Origin: Microbispora siamensis
Lineage (GTDB): Bacteria > Actinomycetota > Actinomycetes > Streptosporangiales > Streptosporangiaceae
Assembly (NCBI RefSeq): GCF_016863095.1
Contig: NZ_BOOF01000056.1
Coordinates: 1-62,995, forward strand
Length of the DNA stretch: 62,995 nucleotides
Direction of reading: 5' to 3'
The notes under the pieces were generated by a model, which saw only the letters and a list, made by a program, of their open reading frames with translations, was not told the origin of the DNA and searched no databases. The translations under genes were made by a program, and so were the position numbers. Below, one piece after another: positions 43,858-52,379 of the stretch. Numbering within the stretch: the stretch's first letter is position 1; each line of letters opens with the position of its first letter.

Positions 43858-44712
43858 ATGAGAGGCATCTGGCTCCTCGCCGTACTGGTGACGCTCGCCG
43901 CCTGCGGGACGGGCCCGGCCACGACCGCGTCTCCGACGCTGTACCAGGCCGACCTGACCGTCCTGTCCAACCCGCAGCACGGGCCCCAGCTCTGTGCGTT
44001 CGTCGCTCAGTCCCTGCCGCCTCAGTGCGGCGGCCCCGACATCATCGGGTGGGACTGGAACGCGGTGAAGCACTCCACCCGGAACGGTGTGCGCTGGGGC
44101 GAGTACCACGTGGTCGGCACCTGGGACGGGAAGAGTCTGACGCTCACCGAGCCCCCGCGCCCTGCCCGGCCCGGCGACGCGCCAGACGACCGATCCCGCT
44201 TCACCACACCGTGCCCGAAGCCCGTGCGCGGCTGGCGCCCGGTCGACCCCGCGAAGGCCACCGAGAGGTCGATGGAGGCGGCGCTCGTCAGGGCCCGCAA
44301 GCTCCCCGGGTACGCGGGCAGCTGGCTGGACCAGAGCTACCTGGACGAGATCGACGGCTACGATCCCCAAGACCGCCGATACGTCGAGCGGTACGCCAAC
44401 GATCCCAGGCGACTCGTGCTGAACCTGATGTTCACCGGCGACCCGGCCGCCCGCGAGCCCCTGATCCGCGAGGTGTGGGGTGGCGCGCTGTGTCTGAGCC
44501 GCGCTGAGCGCGCGGAGGCGGAGCTTCGGGCACTCCAGGACCGGGCGATGAAGGAGATCAAGGGCGCTCAATCGGCCTCGGTGGACGAGCGGGCGGGCCA
44601 TGTCGAAATCGGGGTCTGGGCCGCCACACCGGAGTTACAGCGTGAGATCGACGAGAAGTACGGGAAGGGCCTGGTGGTCCTCGCAGGCGTACTCACGCCT
44701 GTGGGCTCGTGA
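43858..44712 (+). CDS. Hypothetical lipoprotein
   Basis: The 284-aa protein has a lipoprotein signal with lipobox LAAC (Cys16 from the ATG at 43858). The rest is soluble with several Cys and a helical C-terminal half (AERAEAELRALQDRAMKEIKGA). No known domain is recognised. It follows the NADAR gene by 96 bp on the same strand and is convergent with a GlxA-type regulator. Confidence 0.65.
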   Translation: MRGIWLLAVLVTLAACGTGPATTASPTLYQADLTVLSNPQHGPQLCAFVAQSLPPQCGGPDIIGWDWNAVKHSTRNGVRWGEYHVVGTWDGKSLTLTEPPRPARPGDAPDDRSRFTTPCPKPVRGWRPVDPAKATERSMEAALVRARKLPGYAGSWLDQSYLDEIDGYDPQDRRYVERYANDPRRLVLNLMFTGDPAAREPLIREVWGGALCLSRAERAEAELRALQDRAMKEIKGAQSASVDERAGHVEIGVWAATPELQREIDEKYGKGLVVLAGVLTPVGS

Positions 44713-44729
44713 CAGACCCTCGGCTCAGT

Positions 44730-45701
44730 TCAGCGGAAGGAACGGCGGTAGGCGGCCGGGGTGGTGCGCAGAGCGGTGTGGAAGCGGCGGCGGAGGTTGA
44801 CCGCCGAGGAGAGGCCGACGCGGGTGGCGATGGTCTCGACGGGCAGGTCGGTCTCCTCCAGCAGGGCGCGGGTGGCGGCCAGGCGGCGTTCCAGCAGCCA
44901 GCGGGCGGGTGGGACGCCGAGTTGCTCGGCGAACTGGCGGGTGAGGGTGCGCGGGGAGACGCCCGAGTAGGCGGCCATGTCCTTGACGGTCACCTGCTCG
45001 GACAGGCGCGAGAGGAGCCATTCGAGCAGGGGGGCCAGGGAGTCCGGCATCGGGCCGGCGGTGGGAAGCGGAGGGTACTGGCGCTGGCAGCCCTCGCGGT
45101 GCGGACCGGCGGCGAGCTGACGGCCGATGCGCATGGCGTGGGCCGCGCCGTACTCCTGAAGGACCTGGTGAAGGCAGAGGTCGAGGGTGGCGGCCGAGGC
45201 TCCGGCGGTGGCGACGTCGCCGTGATCGACGTAGATGACCGTGTCGTCGGGGATGACGCGCGGGTGGCGGGCGGCGAGTTCGCCGGACAGTTCCCAGTGG
45301 ACGGAGGCGCGGCGGCCGTCCAGGAGGCCCAGGGCGGCGGGGATGAAGATTCCGGCGCAGACGGCGACGATGCGGGCGCCCCGGGCATGGGCGTGGGCCA
45401 CCGCGTGGAGTACGGCGGGTGAGGGGGTGAGGGTCCAGCTCGCGATGACCACGGTGTCGGCGTCGTCGAGGGCTTCGAGACCACTGTCCACCTGGATGGG
45501 GACGCCGAGTGTGGTGGGGAGGGAGCCGGGGTGTTCGGCGCACAGGCTGAAGCTGTAGTGCTGGGGGATGTCGGGGCCGTGGTAGCCGAAGACCGCCGAG
45601 GCGGAGGTGACCGGGTAGAGCTCCTGGTTCGGGGCCACCAAGGCGACCACGCGATGCGGGTTGAGGGGCGTCGGAGGCGTTTCCGGGCAATCCAGGGGCA
45701 T
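44730..45701 (-). CDS. GlxA-type AraC regulator with DJ-1/PfpI domain
   Basis: The 323-aa protein has an N-terminal DJ-1/PfpI-like domain (VVALVAPNQELYPV, then ARIVAVCAGIFIPAALGLLDGRRAS) with the Cys of the nucleophile elbow in AVCAG. A C-terminal AraC double HTH follows (TVKDMAAYSGVSPRTLTRQFAEQLG and VETIATRVGLSSAVNLRRRFHTAL). It is divergent from an MFS gene 73 bp away and probably regulates it. Confidence 0.92.
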   Translation of the reverse strand: MPLDCPETPPTPLNPHRVVALVAPNQELYPVTSASAVFGYHGPDIPQHYSFSLCAEHPGSLPTTLGVPIQVDSGLEALDDADTVVIASWTLTPSPAVLHAVAHAHARGARIVAVCAGIFIPAALGLLDGRRASVHWELSGELAARHPRVIPDDTVIYVDHGDVATAGASAATLDLCLHQVLQEYGAAHAMRIGRQLAAGPHREGCQRQYPPLPTAGPMPDSLAPLLEWLLSRLSEQVTVKDMAAYSGVSPRTLTRQFAEQLGVPPARWLLERRLAATRALLEETDLPVETIATRVGLSSAVNLRRRFHTALRTTPAAYRRSFR

Positions 45702-45773
45702 GGCGCAAATGTACCTAATGATGTCATTCGGGACACCGGTGCTCTGATCTGCAAAATTCCAGAATTGGGGCTC

Positions 45774-46988
45774 ATGTGGACGAGGAACTTCACCCTCTAC
45801 TTCGGGGCCCGCACGATCTCGCTGTCCGGTGACGCCATGATGCCCGTCGCCTCGGCGCTGGCGATCGGTAAAGTCTATGGAATCGCGGGCGTCGGCTACG
45901 TGCTCGCGCTCTGGACCGCGTCGGCCGTGCTGGTCATGGTGTTCGGCGGGGTCGTCGCCGACCGGATCGGCGCCCGGCGCTTGATGATCGGCGCGGACGT
46001 GGTCAGGGTCGTCACCCAGGGGGTCGTGGCCGTCGCCTTCCTGGGTGGTGCTCCGCCGTACGCCCTGCTGCTGGTGATGGCCTTCCTGTCGGGCACGGCC
46101 GCCGGGATGTTCGAACCGGGCGTCAACGGCATGGTCCCCCTGGTCGCCGCAGATCCGCAGCGGGCCAACGCGACGCTGAAGATCGCCGAGGCGCTCACCC
46201 AGCTGGCGGGTCCCGCACTGGCCGGAGTCCTCATCGTCGTCGCCGGGCCGGTCTTCGTCTACACGGTGGACGCCGCGACGTTCCTGGTCAGTGGGGTGTG
46301 CCTGCTGCTGGTCCGGGTCACCGTACCCAGGCCGGAGCCCTCCGACGTGCTGAGCGACCTGCGCAGGGGCTGGGAGGAGTTCACGGCCAGGAGCTGGATG
46401 TGGTCGGTCATCCTCGTCTGGGTGTTCTGGGGCGTTCTGGTGGTCGGGCCGTACGTGCCGCTGTCGTCGCAGGTCATCGGGACCGACTACGGCTGGGTGA
46501 TGGCGGCGCTCGGCCTCGGCACCGTGCTGGGCGGCCTGGTGGCGATCAGGCTCAGGCCGCGCAGGCCGCTGGCGGCCGGGGCGGTGGCGCTGAGCGGGTA
46601 CGTGGCGGTGCCGCTGACGGTCGCGCTCGGACTGCCGCTGCCGCAGCTGATGGCCGGGCACCTGCTCGGAGGATGCGCGCTGGCGTTCTGGTCGGTGATG
46701 TGGTCGACCAGCGTGCAGACGCAGATCGCGCCGGACGTGGTGAACCGGGTCAACGCCTACCAGGTGGCCGGGTCGGTCGCGGGCATGGCGGTCGGGCAGG
46801 CGCTGGCCGGTCCGGTCACCGTGCTGGTCGAACCGCGCGCCTTCATGCTGGGATCGGCCCTGGTGACGGCCGGCGTGGTGGCGGCGCTGCTGTCGATCAG
46901 GCCGGTCAGGCGGCTGGGCCGGGAACCGCAGAAGGCCGGAGGCCGGTCGTCTCGGTCTCGGCCGGCCACGCTCTCTCAGCCGGTGTGA
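45774..46988 (+). CDS. MFS transporter (MFS_3/enterobactin-exporter type)
   Basis: The 404-aa protein starts MWTRNFTLYFGARTISLSGDAMMPVA, typical of this MFS subgroup. Twelve hydrophobic segments and the loop GGVVADRIGARRLMIGADVVR follow. A second half signature is GLGTVLGGLVAIRLRPRRPLAAG. It exports a small molecule of unknown identity. The divergent GlxA-type regulator is its likely controller. The C-terminus is Ser/Arg-rich. Confidence 0.9.
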   Translation: MWTRNFTLYFGARTISLSGDAMMPVASALAIGKVYGIAGVGYVLALWTASAVLVMVFGGVVADRIGARRLMIGADVVRVVTQGVVAVAFLGGAPPYALLLVMAFLSGTAAGMFEPGVNGMVPLVAADPQRANATLKIAEALTQLAGPALAGVLIVVAGPVFVYTVDAATFLVSGVCLLLVRVTVPRPEPSDVLSDLRRGWEEFTARSWMWSVILVWVFWGVLVVGPYVPLSSQVIGTDYGWVMAALGLGTVLGGLVAIRLRPRRPLAAGAVALSGYVAVPLTVALGLPLPQLMAGHLLGGCALAFWSVMWSTSVQTQIAPDVVNRVNAYQVAGSVAGMAVGQALAGPVTVLVEPRAFMLGSALVTAGVVAALLSIRPVRRLGREPQKAGGRSSRSRPATLSQPV

Positions 46989-47033
46989 AGGTCGCCCGTT
47001 CCGCGAACTCCGGTCGCCCGGCCGGAGCGCCGA

Positions 47034-47903
47034 TCATGATCTCGGCGAGGCGCCCGTCGCGGCGGTGTCGTGCCGGTGCTGCGGGCCGAGCACGCGCAGC
47101 ATGTCCAGCGCGTCGGTGCCGCCGGGCGGCGGGGTGAAGACCCGCAGTCGCTGGTCCGCCGCGGGCGTCGCCAGCACCTCGCAGTCGAACTCGATCCTGC
47201 CGAGCTCGGGATGCACGAGCCGGTACGGGTGTGACCTGCGCACCGCGACCTCGTGCCGGTCCCACAGCGCCGCGAACTCGGGGCTGGCCCCGCGGAGCCG
47301 CGTGACGAGTGTGCGGGATGCCGCGTCGTCCCCCCGGCGGGCCACCGCGGCACGCAGGTCGGCGACCAACTGCCGGGCGTGCTCCTCGTGCTCCTCGGCC
47401 GCGAAGCGGCCGCGGACGTCCGGCTCGGTGAACCAGCGCAGCACGATGTTGCGGTCCTCCCGGGCCACCGTGCACACGCACCCGAACAGCGCCTGCGCCA
47501 TGTCGTTCTGCGCCAGCAGGTCGCCCAGATCGCTCAGGACCTGGACCGGGACGCTGTCCAGCCGGTCGAGGAGGTACAGCATGCTCGGCCGCAGGTACTC
47601 CCCGGCCCGCGCCCCCTCCGGCGGGCGGTGCCCGGCGAGCAGGTACAGGTGGTCCCGCTCGTCCATGGTCAGCCGCAGCGCGCGCGTCAGCGCGGCCAGC
47701 ACCTGAACCGAGGGCTGCGGGCTCCTGGCCTGCTCCAGCCGCATGTAATAGTCGGCCGACATCCCGGCGAGCGCCGCGACCTCCTCGCGGCGCAGTCCCG
47801 GCGTACGCCGCCTCGGCCCCTCGACCAGGCCGACGTCCCGTGGAGTCAGCCGTTCTCGTGACCGGCGCAGGAAATCGGCGAGGTCGTCGCGGTGCATCCC
47901 CAT
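47034..47903 (-). CDS. XRE-family regulator (MmyB-like ligand domain)
   Basis: The 289-aa protein has an N-terminal HTH (LRREEVAALAGMSADYYMRLEQARSPQPSVQVLAALTRAL) preceded by RRRTPGLRREE. A C-terminal MmyB-like PAS domain follows (LVHPELGRIEFDCEVL). These regulators typically sit divergent from an oxidoreductase, as here: the dehydrogenase gene starts 149 bp away. ATG 47897 is an alternative start. Confidence 0.92.
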   Translation of the reverse strand: MGMHRDDLADFLRRSRERLTPRDVGLVEGPRRRTPGLRREEVAALAGMSADYYMRLEQARSPQPSVQVLAALTRALRLTMDERDHLYLLAGHRPPEGARAGEYLRPSMLYLLDRLDSVPVQVLSDLGDLLAQNDMAQALFGCVCTVAREDRNIVLRWFTEPDVRGRFAAEEHEEHARQLVADLRAAVARRGDDAASRTLVTRLRGASPEFAALWDRHEVAVRRSHPYRLVHPELGRIEFDCEVLATPAADQRLRVFTPPPGGTDALDMLRVLGPQHRHDTAATGASPRS

Positions 47904-48051
47904 ATCGGCAGTGATATCACCGTTCGTCAACCACATCCTGGGACCGTCGATCCTAGGGACACCGCTCCGTTCCTGAGCCGTCGACGGCGGAGGCATAGTC
48001 GCCGTGTGGCCGTCCAAGGCCGATCCGAACGAGGAAGAGCGGTGATCACGC

Positions 48052-48969
48052 ATGAAGGCCGTGCGGTTCCACGAGTACGGCGGGATCGATGTGCTGCGGG
48101 TGGAGGAGGTGGAGCGCCCGGTGCCCGGCCCCGGGCAGGTGCTGGTCGAGATCCGCGCGGCCGGAATCCAGCCCGGCGAGGTGATGATCCGGGAGGGCGC
48201 ACGGCACGACCGCTGGCCGGCGACGTTCCCCTCCGGGCAGGGCAGCGATCTGGCCGGCGTCGTGGTGGAGGCCGGTCCGCAGGTGCGTGGCGTCGCGGTG
48301 GGCGACGAGGTCCTCGGCTTCACCCACAACAGGGCGAGCCACGCGGAGTATGTCGTGGTGGACGACGTGCAGCTGACCCCGCGTCCGGAGGGGCTGTCCT
48401 GGGACGTGGCCGGGTCGTTGTACGTGGCCGGCACGACCGCTTACGCCACCGTGTTCGCGGTCGACCCCGGACCGGCCGACACGGTCGTCGTGTCCGGTGC
48501 GGCGGGCGGCGTCGGGTCCCTTGCCGTACAGCTCGCACGGCGGCGCGGGGCCACGGTCATCGGGCTGGCGAGCGAGCCGAACCACGCCTGGTTGAAGGAT
48601 CGCGGTGTCGTCCCGGTCGAGTACGGGGAGGGGGTGGCCGAGCGGATCCGGCAGGCCTCCGGCGGGAACGTCGACGCCTTCATCGACACCTTCGGCGACG
48701 GCTACGTGGACCTGGCGGTGGAGCTGGGCGTACGGCCCGAGCGGATCAACACGATCCGCGACTGGCAGACCGCGGCCAAGGTCGGCGCCCGGACCTACGG
48801 GGAAGGCACGGCGGCGTGCGCGGTCGTGCTCGGCGAGCTGGCCCGGCTCGCCGCGCGCGGGGAACTCGAGGTGCCGATCGCCCGCGTCTACCCACTGGAG
48901 CGGGTGCGGGACGCGTTCCGCGAGCTGGAACGCGGGCACACGCACGGCAAGATCGTGCTCCGTCCCTGA
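48052..48969 (+). CDS. NADP-dependent MDR oxidoreductase
   Basis: The 305-aa protein begins MKAVRFHEYGGIDVLRVEEVE and has a GroES-like half and a Rossmann half (VVVSGAAGGVGSLAVQLARRRGATVIGLA). Zinc-binding cysteines are absent, as in quinone-reductase-like members. It reduces quinones or enones with NADPH. It is divergent from the XRE gene and probably under its control. Confidence 0.9.
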   Translation: MKAVRFHEYGGIDVLRVEEVERPVPGPGQVLVEIRAAGIQPGEVMIREGARHDRWPATFPSGQGSDLAGVVVEAGPQVRGVAVGDEVLGFTHNRASHAEYVVVDDVQLTPRPEGLSWDVAGSLYVAGTTAYATVFAVDPGPADTVVVSGAAGGVGSLAVQLARRRGATVIGLASEPNHAWLKDRGVVPVEYGEGVAERIRQASGGNVDAFIDTFGDGYVDLAVELGVRPERINTIRDWQTAAKVGARTYGEGTAACAVVLGELARLAARGELEVPIARVYPLERVRDAFRELERGHTHGKIVLRP

Positions 48970-49188
48970 CCGGGGAGGGCAGGGCGCGGTGAACTCCGTG
49001 TACCCGACTTCCTCGATGTCGCTCCAAACGTCGGCAAAGGTTGCGACCGGAGTCTCCCGCACTGGTGCGACGCCTCGTCCAGGCCGGGAGTGGACGAAGA
49101 GAGGCGAGGTGATCCTGTCAGCTCCTGTCTCACTCCGATTGACCCGCCTGCGCCTGTCCGCGTTCCCGCGACCCGGTGATGGAGCAGC

Positions 49189-49600
49189 ATGTCCGCGAAA
49201 CCAGGGGGTTTGGTGCGTGCGGCGGTCGACTGGGCCGTGCGGTGGGTGACCGCTGCCGTGGGAGGCCCGGCGCGCTTCCAGATCATCGCCGTCCTCGCCT
49301 GCGTGCTGGCGCTCGACGCGGCGGACAAGGGAACCGTGGGAGCGGTGGCGGTGGAACTCAAGGAGAGTCTGGGCATCACCAATACCGAACTCGGTTCCCT
49401 GACCGCGGTGTCGTCGGCCTCGGCCGCCTTGGCCGTCATCCCCGTGGGTATGCTGACCGATCGGGTACGACGGGTCAGGCTCCTGGCCGCCAGCGTCGTG
49501 CTGTGGGTGCTGGCGATGCTGGCCGGCGGCCTGGCGGATTCGTACCAGTGGCTCCTGCTGTCGCGGCTGGCGCTCGGCGCCGTATCGGCCACGGCCGGGC
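49189..49600 (+). pseudogene. MFS transporter, N-terminal fragment
   Basis: From an ATG at 49189 the frame reads a normal MFS start with four membrane helices and the loop GMLTDRVRRVRLLAASVV. At about 49600 (RLALGAVSATAGPT) homology stops abruptly and the frame runs into IS5-type sequence. The missing continuation (SSLIGDFFPPGERARVYG) occurs at 57338, in the same orientation. This gene therefore looks broken by the insertion of about 7.7 kb. Confidence 0.72.
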
Positions 49601-49606
49601 CCACGA

Positions 49607-49842
49607 GCCGGCCATGTACCTGGTCACGCGGTCCGGTACGTGTTCGCCGACGCCGGCTTCGCCGGGATGCTGGTGGACTGGACTCAACGGGTCCTGCGTA
49701 CCGTGCTGCACATCGTCCGCAAAGCGCCGGGACAGATCGGGTTCGCGGTGATCGAACGGCGCTGGGTCGTCGAACGGTCGCTGGCCTGGCTGACCAACCA
49801 TCGCCGCCTGGCGCGCGACTACGAACGCCATCCCTCCACCGC
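49607..49842 (+). pseudogene. IS5-family transposase, 5' piece of remnant
   Basis: The frame reads YVFADAGFAGMLVDWTQRVLRTVLHIVRKAPGQ and FAVIERRWVVERSLAWLTNHRRLARDYERHPST, the C-terminal third of an IS5-type DDE transposase, including the ERRWVVERSLAWL region with the catalytic Glu. The N-terminal two-thirds are missing. At 49843 an ISAs1-type element interrupts it. The frame resumes at 52174 as AEAMIRWAAISGMARRL. Confidence 0.8.
49833..49842. repeat. 10-bp target-site duplication, left
   Basis: CCTCCACCGC immediately left of the element; an identical copy lies at 52174-52183. Its length fits the 8-10 bp reported for ISAs1-family insertions. Confidence 0.82.
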
Positions 49843-49920
49843 CAGGGCCGTTGCGTTCTCAGGTCATGAGATGGCAGGGCGGCGTGGCGAGGTCCCAGGC
49901 GCTGATTTCGCCTTATGAAC

Positions 49921-49952
49921 GACAAGCGCGACCCCTGGTGATCGTGGGTGTC
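49921..49952. repeat. Subterminal inverted repeat, left copy
   Basis: This 32-bp stretch (starting GACAAGCGCGACCCCT) matches the complement of 52061-52092 at 28 of 32 positions. The copies lie 78 and 81 bp from their respective element ends. The left copy stops 2 bp before the hydrolase stop codon. Confidence 0.8.
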
Positions 49953-49953
49953 T

Positions 49954-50814
49954 TTACATGTAGGGCGTCTCGCGCTCACGGGTGAGGAACCGTTCCACCG
50001 AGGCCGCGAACGCCTGTGGGTCGTCCACCCAGGGGAAATGCCCCACCGCGGGCTGCACCAACAGCTCGACGTCACCGAGCAGCGAGGCCAGCTCGCGCAT
50101 GGCGGCGCTGGTTGGCCAGATGTCGTACTCGCCCACCACGAGCAGTATCGGGGCCCGCAGTTCGGCCAGCCGCCCGGTGAGGTCGGGGTCAGGCTCGAAG
50201 CCGTTGTAGAACCCTTCGGTCGCCGGTCGCGCGAACTGCGCCGGCTCAGCCGACGCCTGCGCCTGGGCGGCGGCATTCCACCGCCTGTATAGCAGCGGCG
50301 CCGACAGCCACCGATACCGCTCCAATTCCTGCGGCGTGCGCGCCTCGGCTCGCAGCGCCGCCACTGCCTCGGCGTACCACGGCTCGTATGAGCGCCTCGC
50401 TAGCACCTCCTCGACGCCGAGATCCGATCTGAGGCCGACCACCCGCAGTGACGGTGCGATCAGCACCAGGCGCTCCAGCCGTTGCGGGTACCGGTCGGCG
50501 TACAGCAGGCACACTCCGCCGCTCGCCGAGTGCCCGAACAGGTCTATGCGCTCCAGCCCGAGGTGCACGCGGAGCGCCTCGACGTCCTCCACCAACCGGT
50601 CGACGCGATAAGTGGCCGGATCGGCTGGCGCATCGGAGGCGCCCGTGCCCCGATTATCCAGCAGGATCAGCGTGCGGTACGAGCTGAGGCCGCCCAGCTC
50701 CCCCAGGTACTCTGCGGCCTGTCCGGGACCGCCGGGGATGCACACCAGCGGGGGGCCGGAGCCGACCATCCGATAGCTGAGCTCGGTTCCGTCCCAAGAG
50801 TAAAAGCGGCGCAT
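49954..50814 (-). CDS. Alpha/beta hydrolase carried by ISAs1-type element
   Basis: The 286-aa protein has an oxyanion PGGPG near residue 28, DNRGTGASD and a nucleophile elbow GHSASG (Ser96). The triad acid is likely in GEYDIW and the His in VGHFPWVDDP. These are proline-iminopeptidase-like features. The gene is in the same orientation as the transposase, 45 bp beyond its stop, inside the outer inverted repeats. It thus behaves as a passenger and may be co-transcribed. The substrate is unknown. The gene looks intact, unlike most neighbours, which suggests it is useful to the host or the element. Confidence 0.88.
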   Translation of the reverse strand: MRRFYSWDGTELSYRMVGSGPPLVCIPGGPGQAAEYLGELGGLSSYRTLILLDNRGTGASDAPADPATYRVDRLVEDVEALRVHLGLERIDLFGHSASGGVCLLYADRYPQRLERLVLIAPSLRVVGLRSDLGVEEVLARRSYEPWYAEAVAALRAEARTPQELERYRWLSAPLLYRRWNAAAQAQASAEPAQFARPATEGFYNGFEPDPDLTGRLAELRAPILLVVGEYDIWPTSAAMRELASLLGDVELLVQPAVGHFPWVDDPQAFAASVERFLTRERETPYM

Positions 50815-50843
50815 ACCGACTGATACTGCCGGACTGAAGAGCC

Positions 50844-50875
50844 CAGGGCTGAAGCGTTCTCAGTTTGTGAGGCCG
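50844..50875. repeat. Internal (native right) terminal inverted repeat of ISAs1
   Basis: CAGGGCTGAAGCGTTCTC begins at 50844 and matches the 52173 end at about 25 of 32 positions. It overlaps the last codons of the transposase. The 10 bp outside it (CTGAAGAGCC) do not match the target duplication, so the short IS did not insert alone here. Confidence 0.75.
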
Positions 50876-52065
50876 AGTAGCTGAAGTGCATCCGTGGGGT
50901 GGCTGCGGTAGTGGTCGGTGGCGGCGGCGATGTTGGTCCAGCCGACCAGGCGGGCCAGGCCGATGGCGAGATTGCGGAGGCTTGCCATGATCCGGGGTGC
51001 GGCACCGGTCCTCATCTTGCAGGCGTCTTCGCGGTAGGTGACGTCGCGAATGTGGTGCAGGGCTTCGATGCTCCAGTGGCCGCGGATCAGTCCGGCGAGG
51101 TGGGCATGGGTGATCTGGCCGGGGTGCAGGCTGGTGATGGTGACGATGGTGGTCTTCCCGGTGGCGTTGTTGGTGCGGCGTCGTTTGACCTGGATGGCCT
51201 GGGCGGCGTGAGGGAAGGGCAGGCCCGGGCGGACGGTGCAGATCTTCATGCGGCGGATCTCACGGCGTCCGTGCCCGGTCTCGTCGGTGCGGTCGTTGAG
51301 GATGGCCTCGCGCCACGGCAGAGCCTTGAGCTGGCGCAGCAGCGTGGGCTGGTTGCCCTTGACGATGAACACGAAGTGCCCTCCGGCCGCGATGATCTGG
51401 CGGGCGTGCTCGTGTTGGGTGTGCAGGGCGTCGGCGGTGATGACCACGCTGGTGAGGTCGAGCCCGGACAGCAGGGGCGTGAACGCGGGGATTTCGTTGC
51501 TTTTGGCTGCGACCTGGGTTTGAGCTATCACCGTCTGGGTGTCGTGGCGGGTGGCGGCCAGTAGGTGGGTGGTGCCGTTGCCGGTGCGGCTGCCGCGCAG
51601 GGTTTTGCCGTCCACGGCCAGGCCGAGTAGCGCCGTTGTGCCGGTCGTGCCGGTCGCTGGTGGTGCGGCGGCCAGCCTGGACAGGTAGGCGCAGGTCGCG
51701 GCGTCGAAGTCGTCGCCGTCCAGTCGGGCCAGCAGCCGTCCCAGGGTGGAGGCGGCCAGCCGTACGGTGGCCGGCAGACCGATCCGGGCGCGCAGCCGGG
51801 GATCGTATCCGGCGATGAACCGGGTGATCTTCGCCAGGGAAGTCGCTCCGCCGAGTACGGCGAGCAGGGCTAATGCGAGTAGCGGGCCCAGTCGGTAGCG
51901 GCGCCCGCGGCGGCTGCGAGGGTCCGGTACTGCATCCAGCACCTCGGCCAGGGCGGGCAGGTCGGACAGCGGATCGGAGACGGTGACGTGCTCCAAGTGG
52001 CGAAAGAGCACGTCGATCGGGGATGATGGCACGCGAACGCGGCCTCTGTTCTTGATCGACGACAC
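50860..52065 (-). CDS. ISAs1-family transposase
   Basis: The 401-aa protein (a GTG at 52032 would give a shorter form starting at PSSPIDVLFRHL) has the DDE signatures AVDGKTLRGSR, VVITADALHTQ and HWSIEALHHIRDVTYREDACKMR, in the order expected of ISAs1 transposases. It has no visible frameshift or stop. It is bracketed by inverted repeats at 50844 and 52173 and likely moved the 2331-bp unit into an IS5-type transposase gene. Confidence 0.93.
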   Translation of the reverse strand: MSSIKNRGRVRVPSSPIDVLFRHLEHVTVSDPLSDLPALAEVLDAVPDPRSRRGRRYRLGPLLALALLAVLGGATSLAKITRFIAGYDPRLRARIGLPATVRLAASTLGRLLARLDGDDFDAATCAYLSRLAAAPPATGTTGTTALLGLAVDGKTLRGSRTGNGTTHLLAATRHDTQTVIAQTQVAAKSNEIPAFTPLLSGLDLTSVVITADALHTQHEHARQIIAAGGHFVFIVKGNQPTLLRQLKALPWREAILNDRTDETGHGRREIRRMKICTVRPGLPFPHAAQAIQVKRRRTNNATGKTTIVTITSLHPGQITHAHLAGLIRGHWSIEALHHIRDVTYREDACKMRTGAAPRIMASLRNLAIGLARLVGWTNIAAATDHYRSHPTDALQLLGLTN

Positions 52066-52092
52066 CGACGATCATGAGGGGTCGCGTTTGTC
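52061..52092. repeat. Subterminal inverted repeat, right copy
   Basis: The complement (starting GACAAACGCGACCCCT) pairs with 49921-49952. It spans the region of the transposase start. Confidence 0.8.
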
Positions 52093-52141
52093 ATCTCCGC
52101 ACCGGGGCGCCCTCAACCACCCGCCCGTCCCAGGGGTGCCC

Positions 52142-52173
52142 CCGTCTCACCAGCCGAGAACGCTCGAGCCCTG
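52142..52173. repeat. Right outer terminal inverted repeat
   Basis: Read on the minus strand from 52173 it begins CAGGGCTCGAGCGTTCTC, matching the ends at 49843 and 50844. Confidence 0.78.
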
Positions 52174-52183
52174 CCTCCACCGC
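52174..52183. repeat. 10-bp target-site duplication, right
   Basis: CCTCCACCGC directly follows the element's end at 52173 and is identical to 49833-49842. Confidence 0.82.
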
Positions 52184-52295
52184 CGAGGCCATGATCCGCT
52201 GGGCCGCGATAAGTGGCATGGCACGCCGCCTCACCCGAGGAAGCGCCGCAGCCCGCCAGCAGCGTTTCACCCTTGCTCATCCAGCAAAGTAGCCC
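52184..52295 (+). pseudogene. IS5-family transposase, 3' piece of remnant
   Basis: Joining 49842 directly to 52184 gives YERHPSTAEAMIRWAAISGM and then ARRLTRG, the expected IS5-family C-terminus in frame. The frame then runs on into the left arm of a long inverted repeat (RQQRFTLAHPAK) before its stop. Confidence 0.8.
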
Positions 52296-52367
52296 TTCTC
52301 AAACACGTTCTGAGTACGTGTTTGAGAAAAGAGCTACACCGCTGGATTAGCGAGGGTGAAACGCTGG
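52260..52367. repeat. Long imperfect inverted repeat (hairpin)
   Basis: Arms of about 50 bp (52260-52308 and 52316-52367) face each other across 7 bases. The outer parts share CAGCGTTTCACCCT and ATCCAGC; the inner parts share TCTCAAACACGT. They differ at about ten positions. It begins inside the end of the IS5-type remnant, so it may be two head-to-head IS ends. It could also fold as a strong RNA or single-strand DNA hairpin. Confidence 0.75.
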
Positions 52368-52379
52368 CCGGCGAGATGC

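Larger units (their letters stand above)
49843..52173 (-). mobile_element. 2331-bp ISAs1-type element with alpha/beta-hydrolase passenger
   Basis: The outer ends are related inverted repeats: CAGGGCCGTTGCGTTCTC at 49843 and, on the other strand from 52173, CAGGGCTCGAGCGTTCTC. About 23 of the first 32 bases match. A 10-bp direct repeat flanks the whole unit. A third end (CAGGGCTGAAGCGTTCTC at 50844) lies just past the transposase, so a standard 1330-bp IS (50844-52173) sits inside the larger unit. The extra 1001 bp holds a hydrolase gene and a left end that resembles the transposase-proximal end, including a 32-bp subterminal repeat. The intact duplication marks the outermost ends and shows the 2331-bp unit moved as one. 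Confidence 0.82.

Noticed and set aside
50844..52173. Simple 1330-bp IS inserted alone
   Set aside because: Its left flank does not match the right flank, while the 10-bp repeat fits the larger 2331-bp unit.
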